A DNA stretch of 64,000 nucleotides from CAWBRT01 sp963696525 (GTDB lineage: Bacteria > Acidobacteriota > Terriglobia > Terriglobales > Acidobacteriaceae), in assembly GCA_963696525.1 (NCBI GenBank), contig CAVOKO010000011.1, forward strand, positions 62,001 through 126,000. The letters run 5' to 3'. The notes below the pieces were generated by a model. It ran no database searches. It had not been told where the DNA came from and worked only from the letters and a program-made list of their open reading frames with translations. Both the position numbers and the translations under genes were made by a program. Each line of letters opens with the position of its first letter. Within the stretch, counting starts at the first letter, position 1. Positions 1-8,588 of this stretch are shown piece after piece.

Positions 1-921
1 CGCGAGATTGTTGTCCGCGTTCTTGATTCCGGCGCGTGAAGTTGGGCCGTTGATTCCGGGCGTCAGCACGTTCAGGCTGTCGCCCTGGCTATGCTGGGAA
101 CCATCAGGATCGCGGGACCAGTAAAGCAGCAGAAACGGCTGTCTCCGTTTCTGGAATGTTGGCAGGATGGCTTTGGTTGTGGCATCCACGAAATATTGCT
201 GTTGGCCGATATTCGCCTTCAAGGTTCCGGGCGTCGCGTTCGTTCCGGCTGGCTGATCGCGAGGGGTGGCCAGCGTTGACAAGCCCGCGGCGGTCAAAGC
301 CGAAATAATATCGGCGCCCAGGGGCACTCCGGAGGCGCTGCCGGTGCGATCGTCAATGATCACCGTCCGCGGTACGGGAAACCGCCGCTTTTCCGCGCTG
401 ATTTGCGCAACATCCTGAACCGCGACCGGCCCCATCTTCCCGATGGCGGCTGTGCTGTAACCATTCTGGCGCGCAAAGCCAAGCAGACTTTCTTCATTCA
501 GGTAGTTACCGCCATAGTGTTCATCCAGGTCGGCAAGAATCTGATCGTCTTCAACAAAGGGCGTTATCGTGCCGGGAGTCTTCCCGAAGCTACCAGTATT
601 GAATACTGGATAACCGGAGTAAAAAGTGTTCCCCATGTGGCCGGAATCGCCAAGATAATGGCCAGTCGCGATGGCCGATGCATTCGGTGTAGTAAACGTT
701 GGGAATAGAGAATGACTGTTCTGGAAATTGATTCCGCGTTCGCGGATGCTGAACAGCGTAGGTGCATCCGTCGCGTTTACCGACCCGTAGCGCAGACCGT
801 CGGCGACAAAAATAATGATATTCCTACGGCTCGGAGTCGCATCGCCGGCTATGGCACACAGCGCATTCTGAAGTACCCCCAAAGTTAGCAGCATTACTGC
901 CAAATGCTTTTTCCCTTGCAT
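1..921 (-). CDS. Alkaline phosphatase family protein (type I phosphodiesterase/nucleotide pyrophosphatase-like), partial
   Basis: The minus strand is open from an ATG at 921-919 to the left edge, giving 307 codons with no stop, so the C-terminus is missing. An AGGAGA ribosome site lies about 10 bases upstream. A hydrophobic N-terminal signal peptide (about residues 6-25) is followed by the core IIIFVADGLRYGSV, where the Asp is the usual first metal ligand. The segment FPTFTTPNASAIATGH follows, where a Thr is the expected phospho-accepting nucleophile. This is the alkaline-phosphatase superfamily fold; the protein is probably exported and hydrolyses phosphoesters or phosphodiesters. The exact substrate cannot be told. 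It stands apart from the LysR gene downstream, separated by 280 bases in which I see nothing clear. Confidence 0.85.
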   Translation of the reverse strand, partial: MQGKKHLAVMLLTLGVLQNALCAIAGDATPSRRNIIIFVADGLRYGSVNATDAPTLFSIRERGINFQNSHSLFPTFTTPNASAIATGHYLGDSGHMGNTFYSGYPVFNTGSFGKTPGTITPFVEDDQILADLDEHYGGNYLNEESLLGFARQNGYSTAAIGKMGPVAVQDVAQISAEKRRFPVPRTVIIDDRTGSASGVPLGADIISALTAAGLSTLATPRDQPAGTNATPGTLKANIGQQQYFVDATTKAILPTFQKRRQPFLLLYWSRDPDGSQHSQGDSLNVLTPGINGPTSRAGIKNADNNLA

Positions 922-1201
922 GAAGCACTTTCTCCTTAGGACCGAAATTTCGGATCTTGGGGGCCGACTTCGGATGAAACATGGTTCAACCGATGTGCAT
1001 GACGAAGGACGAAGTTAATGGTAGTCACGTGTTAACAAGAGGCCTTGCAGCGCTGACCGCTGTTGAACCAGCAGATCGCGTGTCTTGGGCCAGATGCACA
1101 TCCCTACAGTGTTCCACGAAGCAGCTACTCGTGGCAAAACCAAAATCCGGCGGCCTAGTTTTACTCCGCCATATCCCTCCGCTCAAGCGGCGTGACGTGG
1201 T

Positions 1202-2206
1202 CTAGTTTTTCTCCGGCATTTTCAGAGCGCGCTTTTTTTCCGGCCGAAGGATTTTATCGAACACCAGCAACTCCTTTCCCAGCGCGATAAATTCCCGGGC
1301 GGCTTTAGAAAGATAGCGGTCCTTAAGGTAAACGGCAGCAAGAACGGACTTCGCTTTCGGGTTTTTGAGGCGCAGAAAGCAGATTGGCAAGGGGTCCTTA
1401 AGATAGTAATAAGCCCCCTGATGGGTTCGCGGGATGAAGCTTTGATTGATTAACGAGATTGCGACACCACGAGCGGCGAGTTCGAACAGCGTATCGATGC
1501 TCTCGCATTCAAGAATGATGTTGGGCTTGTGGATCCCCGCGTCGCTAAACAGAGCTTCCGACACCTGACGGATTCTCATCCCCGGTTTGAGAAGAATGAA
1601 CGGGCTCTCCTTAAGCAGTGAGAGATCGATTTCTGGACCATCGTTGTCGGGATTTCTGTACCGTTTCTTGTCCAAGTTTGCCGGCAGATAGCGATCGGGT
1701 ACGACCGCGAGAATTTCGTCCCGGCAAATGGGGGTATATTCCAGTTGATCTGTTTTCAAGGGAAGATTCATGATCGTCAAGTCCGTTTTCCCGCTCAGCG
1801 TCAACCCTTCCAGCACGTTGGATTTTTCCTCGACGAGCACAACCTCGACCCCAGGAAAACGCTGTCTGTAGACGGGCAGAACGACGGGCAGAACGGATCG
1901 GTCCCGCAGTGGTGAAATACCGAGGATCAAGCGGGCTTTCGAGCAGTTGTTGATGTCCTCCATCTCTCGAAGTAGCTGCCCTTCCAGATCGACGATCTGA
2001 GAGGCGATGGCGACAAACCTCTCGCCCGCATAGGTGAGACGCAAAGGTAGAGTCGTCCTGTCAAAAAACTGAATTCCAAGCTGTTTTTCCATCTTTTGCA
2101 CGTGAAGACTCAAAGCAGGTTGTGAAGTGTAAAGTTTGCGGGCCGCCTTGGAAATACTTCGTTCCTCCGCAACCGTCAACACGTAGCGGAAATTCCAGCC
2201 ATGCAT
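1202..2206 (-). CDS. LysR-family transcriptional regulator
   Basis: 334 residues, the usual size for LysR-type regulators. The N-terminal winged helix-turn-helix is clear (about residues 5-65), including SISKAARKLYTSQPALSLHV and the downstream LGIQFFDRTTLPLRLTYAGE. The remainder is the periplasmic-binding-protein-like effector domain. The start is ATG with GAGG upstream. It is divergent from the MFS transporter gene, the classic arrangement in which the regulator controls the neighbouring transporter and catabolic genes. The extended tail rich in Lys and Arg is unremarkable. The effector is unknown but is probably the substrate or an intermediate of the 2.5-9.6 kb pathway. Confidence 0.93.
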   Translation of the reverse strand: MHGWNFRYVLTVAEERSISKAARKLYTSQPALSLHVQKMEKQLGIQFFDRTTLPLRLTYAGERFVAIASQIVDLEGQLLREMEDINNCSKARLILGISPLRDRSVLPVVLPVYRQRFPGVEVVLVEEKSNVLEGLTLSGKTDLTIMNLPLKTDQLEYTPICRDEILAVVPDRYLPANLDKKRYRNPDNDGPEIDLSLLKESPFILLKPGMRIRQVSEALFSDAGIHKPNIILECESIDTLFELAARGVAISLINQSFIPRTHQGAYYYLKDPLPICFLRLKNPKAKSVLAAVYLKDRYLSKAAREFIALGKELLVFDKILRPEKKRALKMPEKN

Positions 2207-2508
2207 AGACGCCTCGAACGACGTTGACCGATCTCAGAGCAACTGAACAGCAGCTCACTCTTGTCGGCCGTGATGAAATTCGCTACACCGGGCGCACCGC
2301 GCTGCCCGTCGTTGGCATTGCACGCGGTACGCGGTCATGGTTCGCAGACGGCCAACAGAACGCGGTCTTATTGTATTTACAAATATCTGGTATGTCGAAC
2401 ATTAAAGTATCATAAATACCTTTACGGGTGCTATAACTATGCTCCAACAAACAGAGTGCGGCGTTTTAACTGTCCCATGTGGACGGATGAGTCAAAAAGG
2501 GGGCTCAA
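2207..2508. promoter_or_regulatory. Divergent LysR/MFS intergenic region with candidate operator
   Basis: A 302-base divergent region. The stretch near 2370-2425 is markedly AT-rich compared with its surroundings. It contains an imperfect inverted repeat AAAGTAT-CATAA-ATACCTTT at 2404-2423, which fits the T-N11-A style of LysR operators, and a second ATTTacAAAT palindrome near 2373-2382. No strong -35/-10 pair is obvious. The assignment as an operator is inference from position and symmetry. Confidence 0.4.
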
Positions 2509-3789
2509 ATGACATCTCAGGTTTTTCTACATGAGTCAAAGCGCCTTAGCCCGGCGCAAGCGCGGGCGTTCATCGCCGCATTCGTGGGTTGGGTTTTTGA
2601 TTTTTACGAAGTTGTCTTGCTGACGTTCTTGATCGTCCCGATCAGTCGCGAGCTGCATCTCTCGCCAAGCCATATAGCTTACGTCTTTTCGACCCAGCTC
2701 TTTTTCTTAGCGGTTGGCGGGGTAGTATCCGGGTTACTTGCGGACCGTTACGGGCGACGTCCCATTCTCATGTGGACGATCATCATCTACACAGTCGGCA
2801 CTCTAGCCCGGGCGTTTACCTACAGTGAGTTGTGGCTGGTGGCATGGACCGCCTTTGCGGCGCTCGGTATTGGCGGCGAATACGCCGTCGGCCAAACTCT
2901 GGTGTCGGAAGTGATGCCCACCGAGCGGCGTGGCTGGTGGAGCGGAATACTCTACGGTGGACACTACTTGGGCGTTATGGGCGGCGCGTTAGTCGGCGGC
3001 TACCTGGCGCCGGTGATCGGCTGGCGATGGACGTTTGCAGTCTCGGCGGTGCCGATCCTGTTTGCGGTTTACGTGCGCTCATCGTCGCCTGAATCTGACA
3101 TTTGGGAAATGCGAACGAAAAGCGTCAGGACCAATTGGCACCTCTTTACTCAACGCTCTTTCCTCTCTCCGTTTTTCCTCTGTCTGGTCGCCTCGATACT
3201 GCAATTCTTCGCATACTACGGGATCACCCAGTTCCTGCCGACCTTCCTTGTGAAACAACAAGGCTTTTCACTTGGCAAGGCAGCATGGTGGCTCTTCTTT
3301 GTCGCATTGTCCGGCATTGTCGGAGCTCTCATCGGGTCGTATACAAATGATCGGTGGGGCCGGCGGGTTACGCTCTCCTACCTTGCCGGTATTGCATTCG
3401 TTGGCGGACTCCTCCTCTTTTTCACATGGCACTCTCTCATCACCAGCCTCTGGATCCTGGTTCCATTTTTCCTGCTCTACGTCGGCTCCAACGGTGGAAC
3501 CGTATTTGGAGCGCTTTTCAGCGAGATGTTCCCCACCGAGGTCCGTACGACCGGAGTCGCTGCGGCGCTGCAGATCGGGCGTGGCCTCGCTTTTATTCCG
3601 CCAATCATCACGGCCGCGATCTTTCCGGTTTACGGCTATGCACCAGTCGTCCTCATGGGCGCAGCCGAATTCGGATTACTCGCCATGTGGGCGTGGGTCT
3701 TTAAAGAGACTAGGGGTAAGTCAATGCTTGAGATCGATGCGGAAGCCGAATCTCCGACACATACCGCGGCGCGGGTGAGTACCGTCTAG
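2509..3789 (+). CDS. MFS transporter (metabolite:H+ symporter type)
   Basis: 426 residues with about twelve hydrophobic segments. The loop between helices 2 and 3 carries the major facilitator signature LLADRYGRRPILMW. Its equivalent in the second half is GSYTNDRWGRRVTLSY. GGEYAVGQTLVSEVMPTERRG is characteristic of the sugar/organic-acid transporter branch (SHS/aromatic acid type). ATG start with an AGGGGG ribosome site. It lies immediately downstream of a divergent LysR gene and upstream of dehydrogenases, so it probably imports the substrate that they oxidise. Organic acid, polyol or aromatic acid substrates are all possible. Confidence 0.92.
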   Translation: MTSQVFLHESKRLSPAQARAFIAAFVGWVFDFYEVVLLTFLIVPISRELHLSPSHIAYVFSTQLFFLAVGGVVSGLLADRYGRRPILMWTIIIYTVGTLARAFTYSELWLVAWTAFAALGIGGEYAVGQTLVSEVMPTERRGWWSGILYGGHYLGVMGGALVGGYLAPVIGWRWTFAVSAVPILFAVYVRSSSPESDIWEMRTKSVRTNWHLFTQRSFLSPFFLCLVASILQFFAYYGITQFLPTFLVKQQGFSLGKAAWWLFFVALSGIVGALIGSYTNDRWGRRVTLSYLAGIAFVGGLLLFFTWHSLITSLWILVPFFLLYVGSNGGTVFGALFSEMFPTEVRTTGVAAALQIGRGLAFIPPIITAAIFPVYGYAPVVLMGAAEFGLLAMWAWVFKETRGKSMLEIDAEAESPTHTAARVSTV

Positions 3790-3896
3790 TAAAATTCTGA
3801 ACTCACAACTCTAACCAGGCGACTTCCTATTCCCGAAGATAATTTGCGCCTGATTCTTCTTATGAAACCTATCATCAACAGCAAGGAGATCCGAAG

Positions 3897-5333
3897 GTGT
3901 TCAGACAGTACATTAACGGCACATGCGTGGATGGAGAAGGCATCCCTTTTGATGTTGTGAACCCCGCGACGGAAGAGGTCATTGCCACTGTCAACGCGGC
4001 TAATGAGGCGCAGACGATCAAGGCGCTTGAAGCCGCGCAGCTCGCGTTCAAGACTTGGTCCAAGACTTCTCTCAACGAACGCATAGGCTGGGTCGTCAAG
4101 TTACGCGAGGCCTTGCGCGCCGAAAAAGATACGTTGACCGACCTGGCGGCTCGCGAAGTCGGCAAATCGTATCCGGAGGCTGCAGCTGAATGCAACATGT
4201 TGTTTAATGTCCTCGATTTTTATTGTGAAGAGGTCAAACGGGTTTACGGCACCACCATCAAGGATTACGACTCCAAACCCGGCGAGGTATTTCATGTCAT
4301 GCAGCGGTATCCCGTCGGGGTTGCCGTCGGGCATCTGGCGTGGAACTTCCCTATACAAAATGTTGCCCTCAAACTTGGTCCAGCCTTGGCATCAGGTTGC
4401 ACCTGTGTTCTCAAGCCCTCCTCTAGCACTCCACTGGCGACACTTTATCTGGGCGCTATCGGCCAAAAGATCGGCTTTCCCAAGGGTGTGTTCAACATCG
4501 TCTCTGGTCCTTCTTCAGTGGTAGGCAAAGCGCTCAATGAGAGCAGAATACCGCGTTTAATCACCCTTATCGGCTCTTCTGAAACTGGCCGTCAAGTCAT
4601 GGCCCAGGGGTGCACGTCTATCAAACGCTTTTCACTGGAGTTGGGCGGCAATGCGCCAGCCATCGTCATGCCCGATGCGGATCTCAAAAGCACTGCAGCC
4701 TTTATGGTCACGCGCAAGATCCGTGCCTGCGGTCAAGGGTGTGGCAACATCAATCGCATCTATGTACACAAAAGTGTGCACGATGAGTTCATCAACCTTC
4801 TGCGCGTCAACATCGAAAAGGTAAAGGTTGGATGGGGCAAGGAGCTGGGCGACACTATGGGGCCGCAGATCAACAAAGCGGCACGTGACCGGTTGCTCGA
4901 TCTCGTCAAAGATGCTACGGACAAGGGCGCCAAGTTGATTTATGGCGGCAGGGTTCCTGAAAACATGACTAAGGGGGCGTACATTATGCCGACCCTATTG
5001 GATAATGTGCAGGACAGCTCGCGCTTATGCCACGAAGAGGTGTTTGGGCCAATTCTGCCTGTTTGCATTTTCAGCGATCTGGACGATGTCATCAACAGAG
5101 CCAACGATACTGAGTATGGCTTGGTGTCGTACCTTTTCTCACATGATTCCCGTACCATCGCCAGGGTTACCGAAGAACTGAACTTCGGAGAGGTGCACGT
5201 GAACAACCCCGGCGGTGGCAATTTCGTTCCCCTGCCGCATGTTGGCATCAAGGAAAGCGGAGTAGGCTGCGATGGGTCGCTCTGGTCTCTGGAAGAGTAC
5301 TTCTGGATGCGACGGCTTTCAATCCGACCCTAG
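3897..5333 (+). CDS. NAD(P)-dependent aldehyde dehydrogenase
   Basis: 478 residues, the normal length of the aldehyde dehydrogenase superfamily. GTG start with AAGGAG eight bases upstream. The oxyanion Asn is in LAWNFPIQN, the cofactor segment is LKPSSSTPL, the general base Glu is in LELGGNAP, and the catalytic Cys is in CGQGCGNINR. The C-terminal VFGPILPV and FGEVHVNNP motifs are intact. Unusually, the segment around the nucleophile has a second Cys four residues before it, where relatives usually have Ala or Asn. It is followed 23 bases later by an iron-type alcohol dehydrogenase, so the two probably form an alcohol-to-acid oxidation pair. The substrate is unknown. Confidence 0.92.
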   Translation: MFRQYINGTCVDGEGIPFDVVNPATEEVIATVNAANEAQTIKALEAAQLAFKTWSKTSLNERIGWVVKLREALRAEKDTLTDLAAREVGKSYPEAAAECNMLFNVLDFYCEEVKRVYGTTIKDYDSKPGEVFHVMQRYPVGVAVGHLAWNFPIQNVALKLGPALASGCTCVLKPSSSTPLATLYLGAIGQKIGFPKGVFNIVSGPSSVVGKALNESRIPRLITLIGSSETGRQVMAQGCTSIKRFSLELGGNAPAIVMPDADLKSTAAFMVTRKIRACGQGCGNINRIYVHKSVHDEFINLLRVNIEKVKVGWGKELGDTMGPQINKAARDRLLDLVKDATDKGAKLIYGGRVPENMTKGAYIMPTLLDNVQDSSRLCHEEVFGPILPVCIFSDLDDVINRANDTEYGLVSYLFSHDSRTIARVTEELNFGEVHVNNPGGGNFVPLPHVGIKESGVGCDGSLWSLEEYFWMRRLSIRP

Positions 5334-5356
5334 GAACACATTAGAGGAGAATAATA

Positions 5357-6517
5357 ATGAACTCGAATACTCTGTCGTTTTATTGCCCTACAAAGATATT
5401 TATGGGAGTTGGTAGTCACCAACAATTGCATGACATTGTTAAAGATTGGAAGATTGAAAGGCTTTTTGTTCTTGCTGACAGTGTTGTTGTAAAAACTGAA
5501 ATATTCGCTTCTGTGGAAAAGATACTTAAGGACAATAAGGTTGCCTTCGAGTTGTTCACCGATATCGAGTCGGACCCGAGCGCCAACACCGTTCATAAGG
5601 CATTTGACCTTTATAAGGCTTCGAAGGCGCCCGTTGTGCTGGCGTTGGGTGGCGGAAGTACCATGGACACCGGGAAAGGAGTGTGTATTCTCGCCAAGAA
5701 CGGTGGACGTATCAACGATTATGAGGGGATCGAAAAATTTTCTACTCCTCCAATGCCGCTTATCGCCATTCCGACGACGGCTGGCACCGGATCCGAGGTG
5801 TCCGGGTCCTGTACGATTACCGACACTGACCGCGGATTGAAGATGTCGATACGCCACGCCGCTCTGAATCCGGCAAAGATCGCGATACTGGATCCAATTG
5901 CTTTGAAAACACTACCAGGCATCGTCGCTTCGCATACGGGTGTGGATGCATTCGTGCATGCTTTTGAATCGTACATTTCATTAAATGCGAACCCCCTCAC
6001 GGATGCGATGAATCTCCATGCCATGGAATTGATGTCGCAGAATATCAGGCAGTTTGTCGCAAACAGGACCAACTTGGAAGCGGGGTTGAATATGGCCTGC
6101 GGGTCGAATCTCGCAGGTATCACATTTGGTCAGACGGGACTGGGTAATGTGCACTGCATGGCGCGTTTCGTCGGCGCATTTTGCCATGTGTCTCACGGCC
6201 TCTCCTGTGCGGTTTGCTTCCCGGCTGCCGCGGAGTTCAACCTTATGGCGAATCCCAAGAAATATGCCCGAGTTGCTGTGGCGATGGGCGAGAATATTCA
6301 GGGATTGACCGAGACCGAAGCCGCGAGAAAAGCCTACAACGCTATCAAATCGATGTGCAAGGACGCCGGGATTCCGGATCGATTGAGAGATGTCGGCGCT
6401 ACTGAGGCCATGCTTCCCGAGATGGCAAAACTTTCTGCCAAGGCCGGATATAACAAGTGGAATCCGCGTTATACCACCGAACGTGATTTTATGGAATTGT
6501 TCGAGAAGGCATATTGA
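5357..6517 (+). CDS. Iron-containing alcohol dehydrogenase
   Basis: 386 residues, typical of group III alcohol dehydrogenases. The NAD-binding GGGSTMDTGK and the IPTTAGTGSEVS segment are present. Metal-ligand positions of the family are visible as Asp and His in GVDAFVHAFES, the first His in VHCMARF, and the His in VSHGLSC. The His that normally follows the third ligand by four residues (HxxxH in FucO-like enzymes) is Arg here, which could change activity. Start ATG with AGAGGAGA upstream. Its 5' half is visibly AT-richer than most of the window. It probably oxidises an alcohol or reduces an aldehyde in concert with the preceding aldehyde dehydrogenase. Confidence 0.92.
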   Translation: MNSNTLSFYCPTKIFMGVGSHQQLHDIVKDWKIERLFVLADSVVVKTEIFASVEKILKDNKVAFELFTDIESDPSANTVHKAFDLYKASKAPVVLALGGGSTMDTGKGVCILAKNGGRINDYEGIEKFSTPPMPLIAIPTTAGTGSEVSGSCTITDTDRGLKMSIRHAALNPAKIAILDPIALKTLPGIVASHTGVDAFVHAFESYISLNANPLTDAMNLHAMELMSQNIRQFVANRTNLEAGLNMACGSNLAGITFGQTGLGNVHCMARFVGAFCHVSHGLSCAVCFPAAAEFNLMANPKKYARVAVAMGENIQGLTETEAARKAYNAIKSMCKDAGIPDRLRDVGATEAMLPEMAKLSAKAGYNKWNPRYTTERDFMELFEKAY

Positions 6518-6630
6518 TATTCGGACATGAGGCAATGTGGAGGATGCAATTCAGGTGGGCGTCCTCCGCGGCTATTTTTTAAATGCTGCAACTTGCGTTG
6601 TTGATGGAAATGGTATAACGAGGCACAATC

Positions 6631-7524
6631 ATGGAAAGAATCGGATTAATTGGGACTGGCATTATGGGGTCTCCGATCGCCAAGAACTTATTGAAGGCGG
6701 GGTATCCCGTAACCATCTATGCGAGACGAGAGAATATCAAGAAGGAATTTGAATCCTTAGGCGCCGATATTGCGCCCACGCCCGCTGACCTGGCGGCAAA
6801 GTGCCGCATCATTTTTCTTCTCGTGAACTATTCGAAGGATGTAACCGAGCTTCTGTATTCAGCACATGGCATTGTCAGCGGAGCCGAACCAGGAACTGTT
6901 ATTGCTGACATGACAACAACCGATCCCGACTTTCCTAAAAATATCTCCAAGCGATTATCGGTTAAAGGAATCGACTACCTCGACGCACCCATTTCCGGCG
7001 GCGCCTTGGGGGCTCAGAACGCGCAGCTCGTCATTATGGTAGGCGGGAAACAAGAGGCAATGGAAAAGTGCCTTCCGGCATTCAATTCCATTAGCAAAAG
7101 AGTCGTATACATGGGGGAATCCGGGAGTGGACAAACAGTTAAGTTGATTCACAATCAACTTTCTTACACGACCTTTTGCGCCACTTGTGAAGCAGTTATT
7201 ATGGGGGAAAAGCTTGGGTTAACCGCGGATAAAATGATCGATGTGTTCAATAACGGCACTGCGCGCAGTTTTGCCACGGAGGTCAGGTTCCCCAAGTTTA
7301 TTCTCACGGACAAGTTCGATATGGGAGTCCCCTTCAGCACCGCCTTCAAAGATATCTCTCTGGCGCGGAAGGTTAGACAAACGACCAAGGTGAACTTCCC
7401 TATCAGTAACTGGGTCTATAAGTATATGAAGTATTGCATGGATAGAAATGCAGCAAACGAGGACGTTTCGACACTAAGTGTAAAGATGAAGGACATCTTG
7501 GGGCGAGTAAAATCCTTCATGTGA
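6631..7524 (+). CDS. NAD(P)-dependent beta-hydroxyacid dehydrogenase (3-hydroxyisobutyrate dehydrogenase family)
   Basis: 297 residues, the family's normal length. The N-terminal Rossmann motif is GLIGTGIMGSPIAKNL, the substrate-binding signature DAPISGGALGAQ is near residue 118, and the catalytic Lys is in GQTVKLIHNQL near residue 170. The helical C-terminal domain is complete. Members reduce or oxidise 3-hydroxyisobutyrate, tartronate semialdehyde, succinic semialdehyde, sulfolactaldehyde and similar short chains, so the substrate cannot be assigned. It lies 113 bases after the iron alcohol dehydrogenase on the same strand and is probably co-transcribed. Confidence 0.92.
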   Translation: MERIGLIGTGIMGSPIAKNLLKAGYPVTIYARRENIKKEFESLGADIAPTPADLAAKCRIIFLLVNYSKDVTELLYSAHGIVSGAEPGTVIADMTTTDPDFPKNISKRLSVKGIDYLDAPISGGALGAQNAQLVIMVGGKQEAMEKCLPAFNSISKRVVYMGESGSGQTVKLIHNQLSYTTFCATCEAVIMGEKLGLTADKMIDVFNNGTARSFATEVRFPKFILTDKFDMGVPFSTAFKDISLARKVRQTTKVNFPISNWVYKYMKYCMDRNAANEDVSTLSVKMKDILGRVKSFM

Positions 7525-7630
7525 TTGACCCAGCTGGATATGGGAACATTCTTCCAGAATTGCCTTGGAAAATCGAGGTGACGTCGGGATTGGAAAATGC
7601 AGCTCAACCGCAAGTTAAGGAGGGTGAATA

Positions 7631-8410
7631 GTGAGTAACTTTATAGTTCCCTTGGATCTAGGGGAGTCGACTTACGATCGAAGCTTGTTTTTTCTGCGGA
7701 AGTATATCGGGCAGCGCGCTGTTGGGAAAACTGTCGCCGCCTATATCGGCGGAGCAAAGAAGAAGATACTGGTTGATGCTGGTCCTCCCGATATGGAGCG
7801 ATCGCTGAAATATCACCCTTACTTTAAGGTAGAACCGCGTACCCCGGAGCAAGAGATGCCTGGTGCGCTTGCCAAAGCTGGTGTCAAGCCCGAGGAGATA
7901 GATATTGTCATTCTGACGCATCTTCATTGGGATCACGTCGGCACTGTGGAGTTGTTTCCGAACGCTCAGTTCATCGTCTCTGAAAAGGAATTGCAGTTTG
8001 CCCTGAACCCGACCCCGTGCTTGTATGCTAGCTATGAGGCTCTGCAATTAGGTATTCAGCCGTTGTTCCTCAAAGTAATAAACAGAATAAAAACTGTTGA
8101 TATGAAGGAAAAAGAGATTGTGGAAGGGGTTAGAACGATACCTCTTCCCGGCCACAGCCCTGGCGGAATCGGCGTTGTCGTGGACACGGAGAATGGGCCG
8201 TATGTCATCGCCGCGGATGCCGTTCCGACATACGAAAATATGAGGGGCGACCCCCAAAATAACCAGCCTTATATCATGTCTGGCGTCTATACCGATATGC
8301 AGGAGATGTGGAAGAGCTTTGAGTTGATTGATGAGATCGTTAAAGGCGACATCGACAAGGTGATTCCAGGACATGAGCCGCTGGTATTTAAGAAGGAACG
8401 CTATCCTTAA
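7631..8410 (+). CDS. MBL-fold metallo-hydrolase (N-acyl homoserine lactonase-like)
   Basis: 259 residues. GTG start with AGGAGGG just upstream. The di-zinc signature HLHWDHVG is at about residues 97-104. Later ligands are in LPGHSPGG, the Asp in AADAVP, and the His in IPGHEP. The arrangement is that of AHL-lactonase-like metallo-beta-lactamase-fold enzymes. Given the surrounding dehydrogenases, a catabolic lactonase that opens a sugar-acid or hydroxy-acid lactone is as likely as quorum quenching. The gene is 106 bases after the hydroxyacid dehydrogenase. Confidence 0.9.
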   Translation: MSNFIVPLDLGESTYDRSLFFLRKYIGQRAVGKTVAAYIGGAKKKILVDAGPPDMERSLKYHPYFKVEPRTPEQEMPGALAKAGVKPEEIDIVILTHLHWDHVGTVELFPNAQFIVSEKELQFALNPTPCLYASYEALQLGIQPLFLKVINRIKTVDMKEKEIVEGVRTIPLPGHSPGGIGVVVDTENGPYVIAADAVPTYENMRGDPQNNQPYIMSGVYTDMQEMWKSFELIDEIVKGDIDKVIPGHEPLVFKKERYP

Positions 8411-8539
8411 TATCCGGCGCGGAGGCTGCTCTTGTTGTAAAGGCTAGCAGCGCGGCAGCCGGCAGAACAAGTAGAACCGGACTGGAGAGTGCTGTTGAGC
8501 CAGACAGGCTCCCGGTATTGGAAACGTCTCAACTGTCAC

Positions 8540-8566
8540 GCCCCGCCAAGTAGCAGTCGGCGGGGC
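8540..8566 (+). terminator. GC-rich hairpin between hydrolase and zinc alcohol dehydrogenase genes
   Basis: GCCCCGCC (8540-8547) pairs perfectly with GGCGGGGC (8559-8566) across an 11-base loop, followed by ATTTGT. The T-run is weak. It could be a partial terminator or an mRNA-stabilising stem separating the next gene from the upstream operon. Confidence 0.45.
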
Positions 8567-8588
8567 ATTTGTATCCCAGAGGGCAAGC

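Noticed and set aside
7631..8410. Quorum-quenching AHL lactonase as the definite role of the MBL-fold gene.
   Set aside because: Motifs are shared with many lactonases and hydrolases; the dehydrogenase context favours a catabolic role and there is no quorum-sensing gene nearby.
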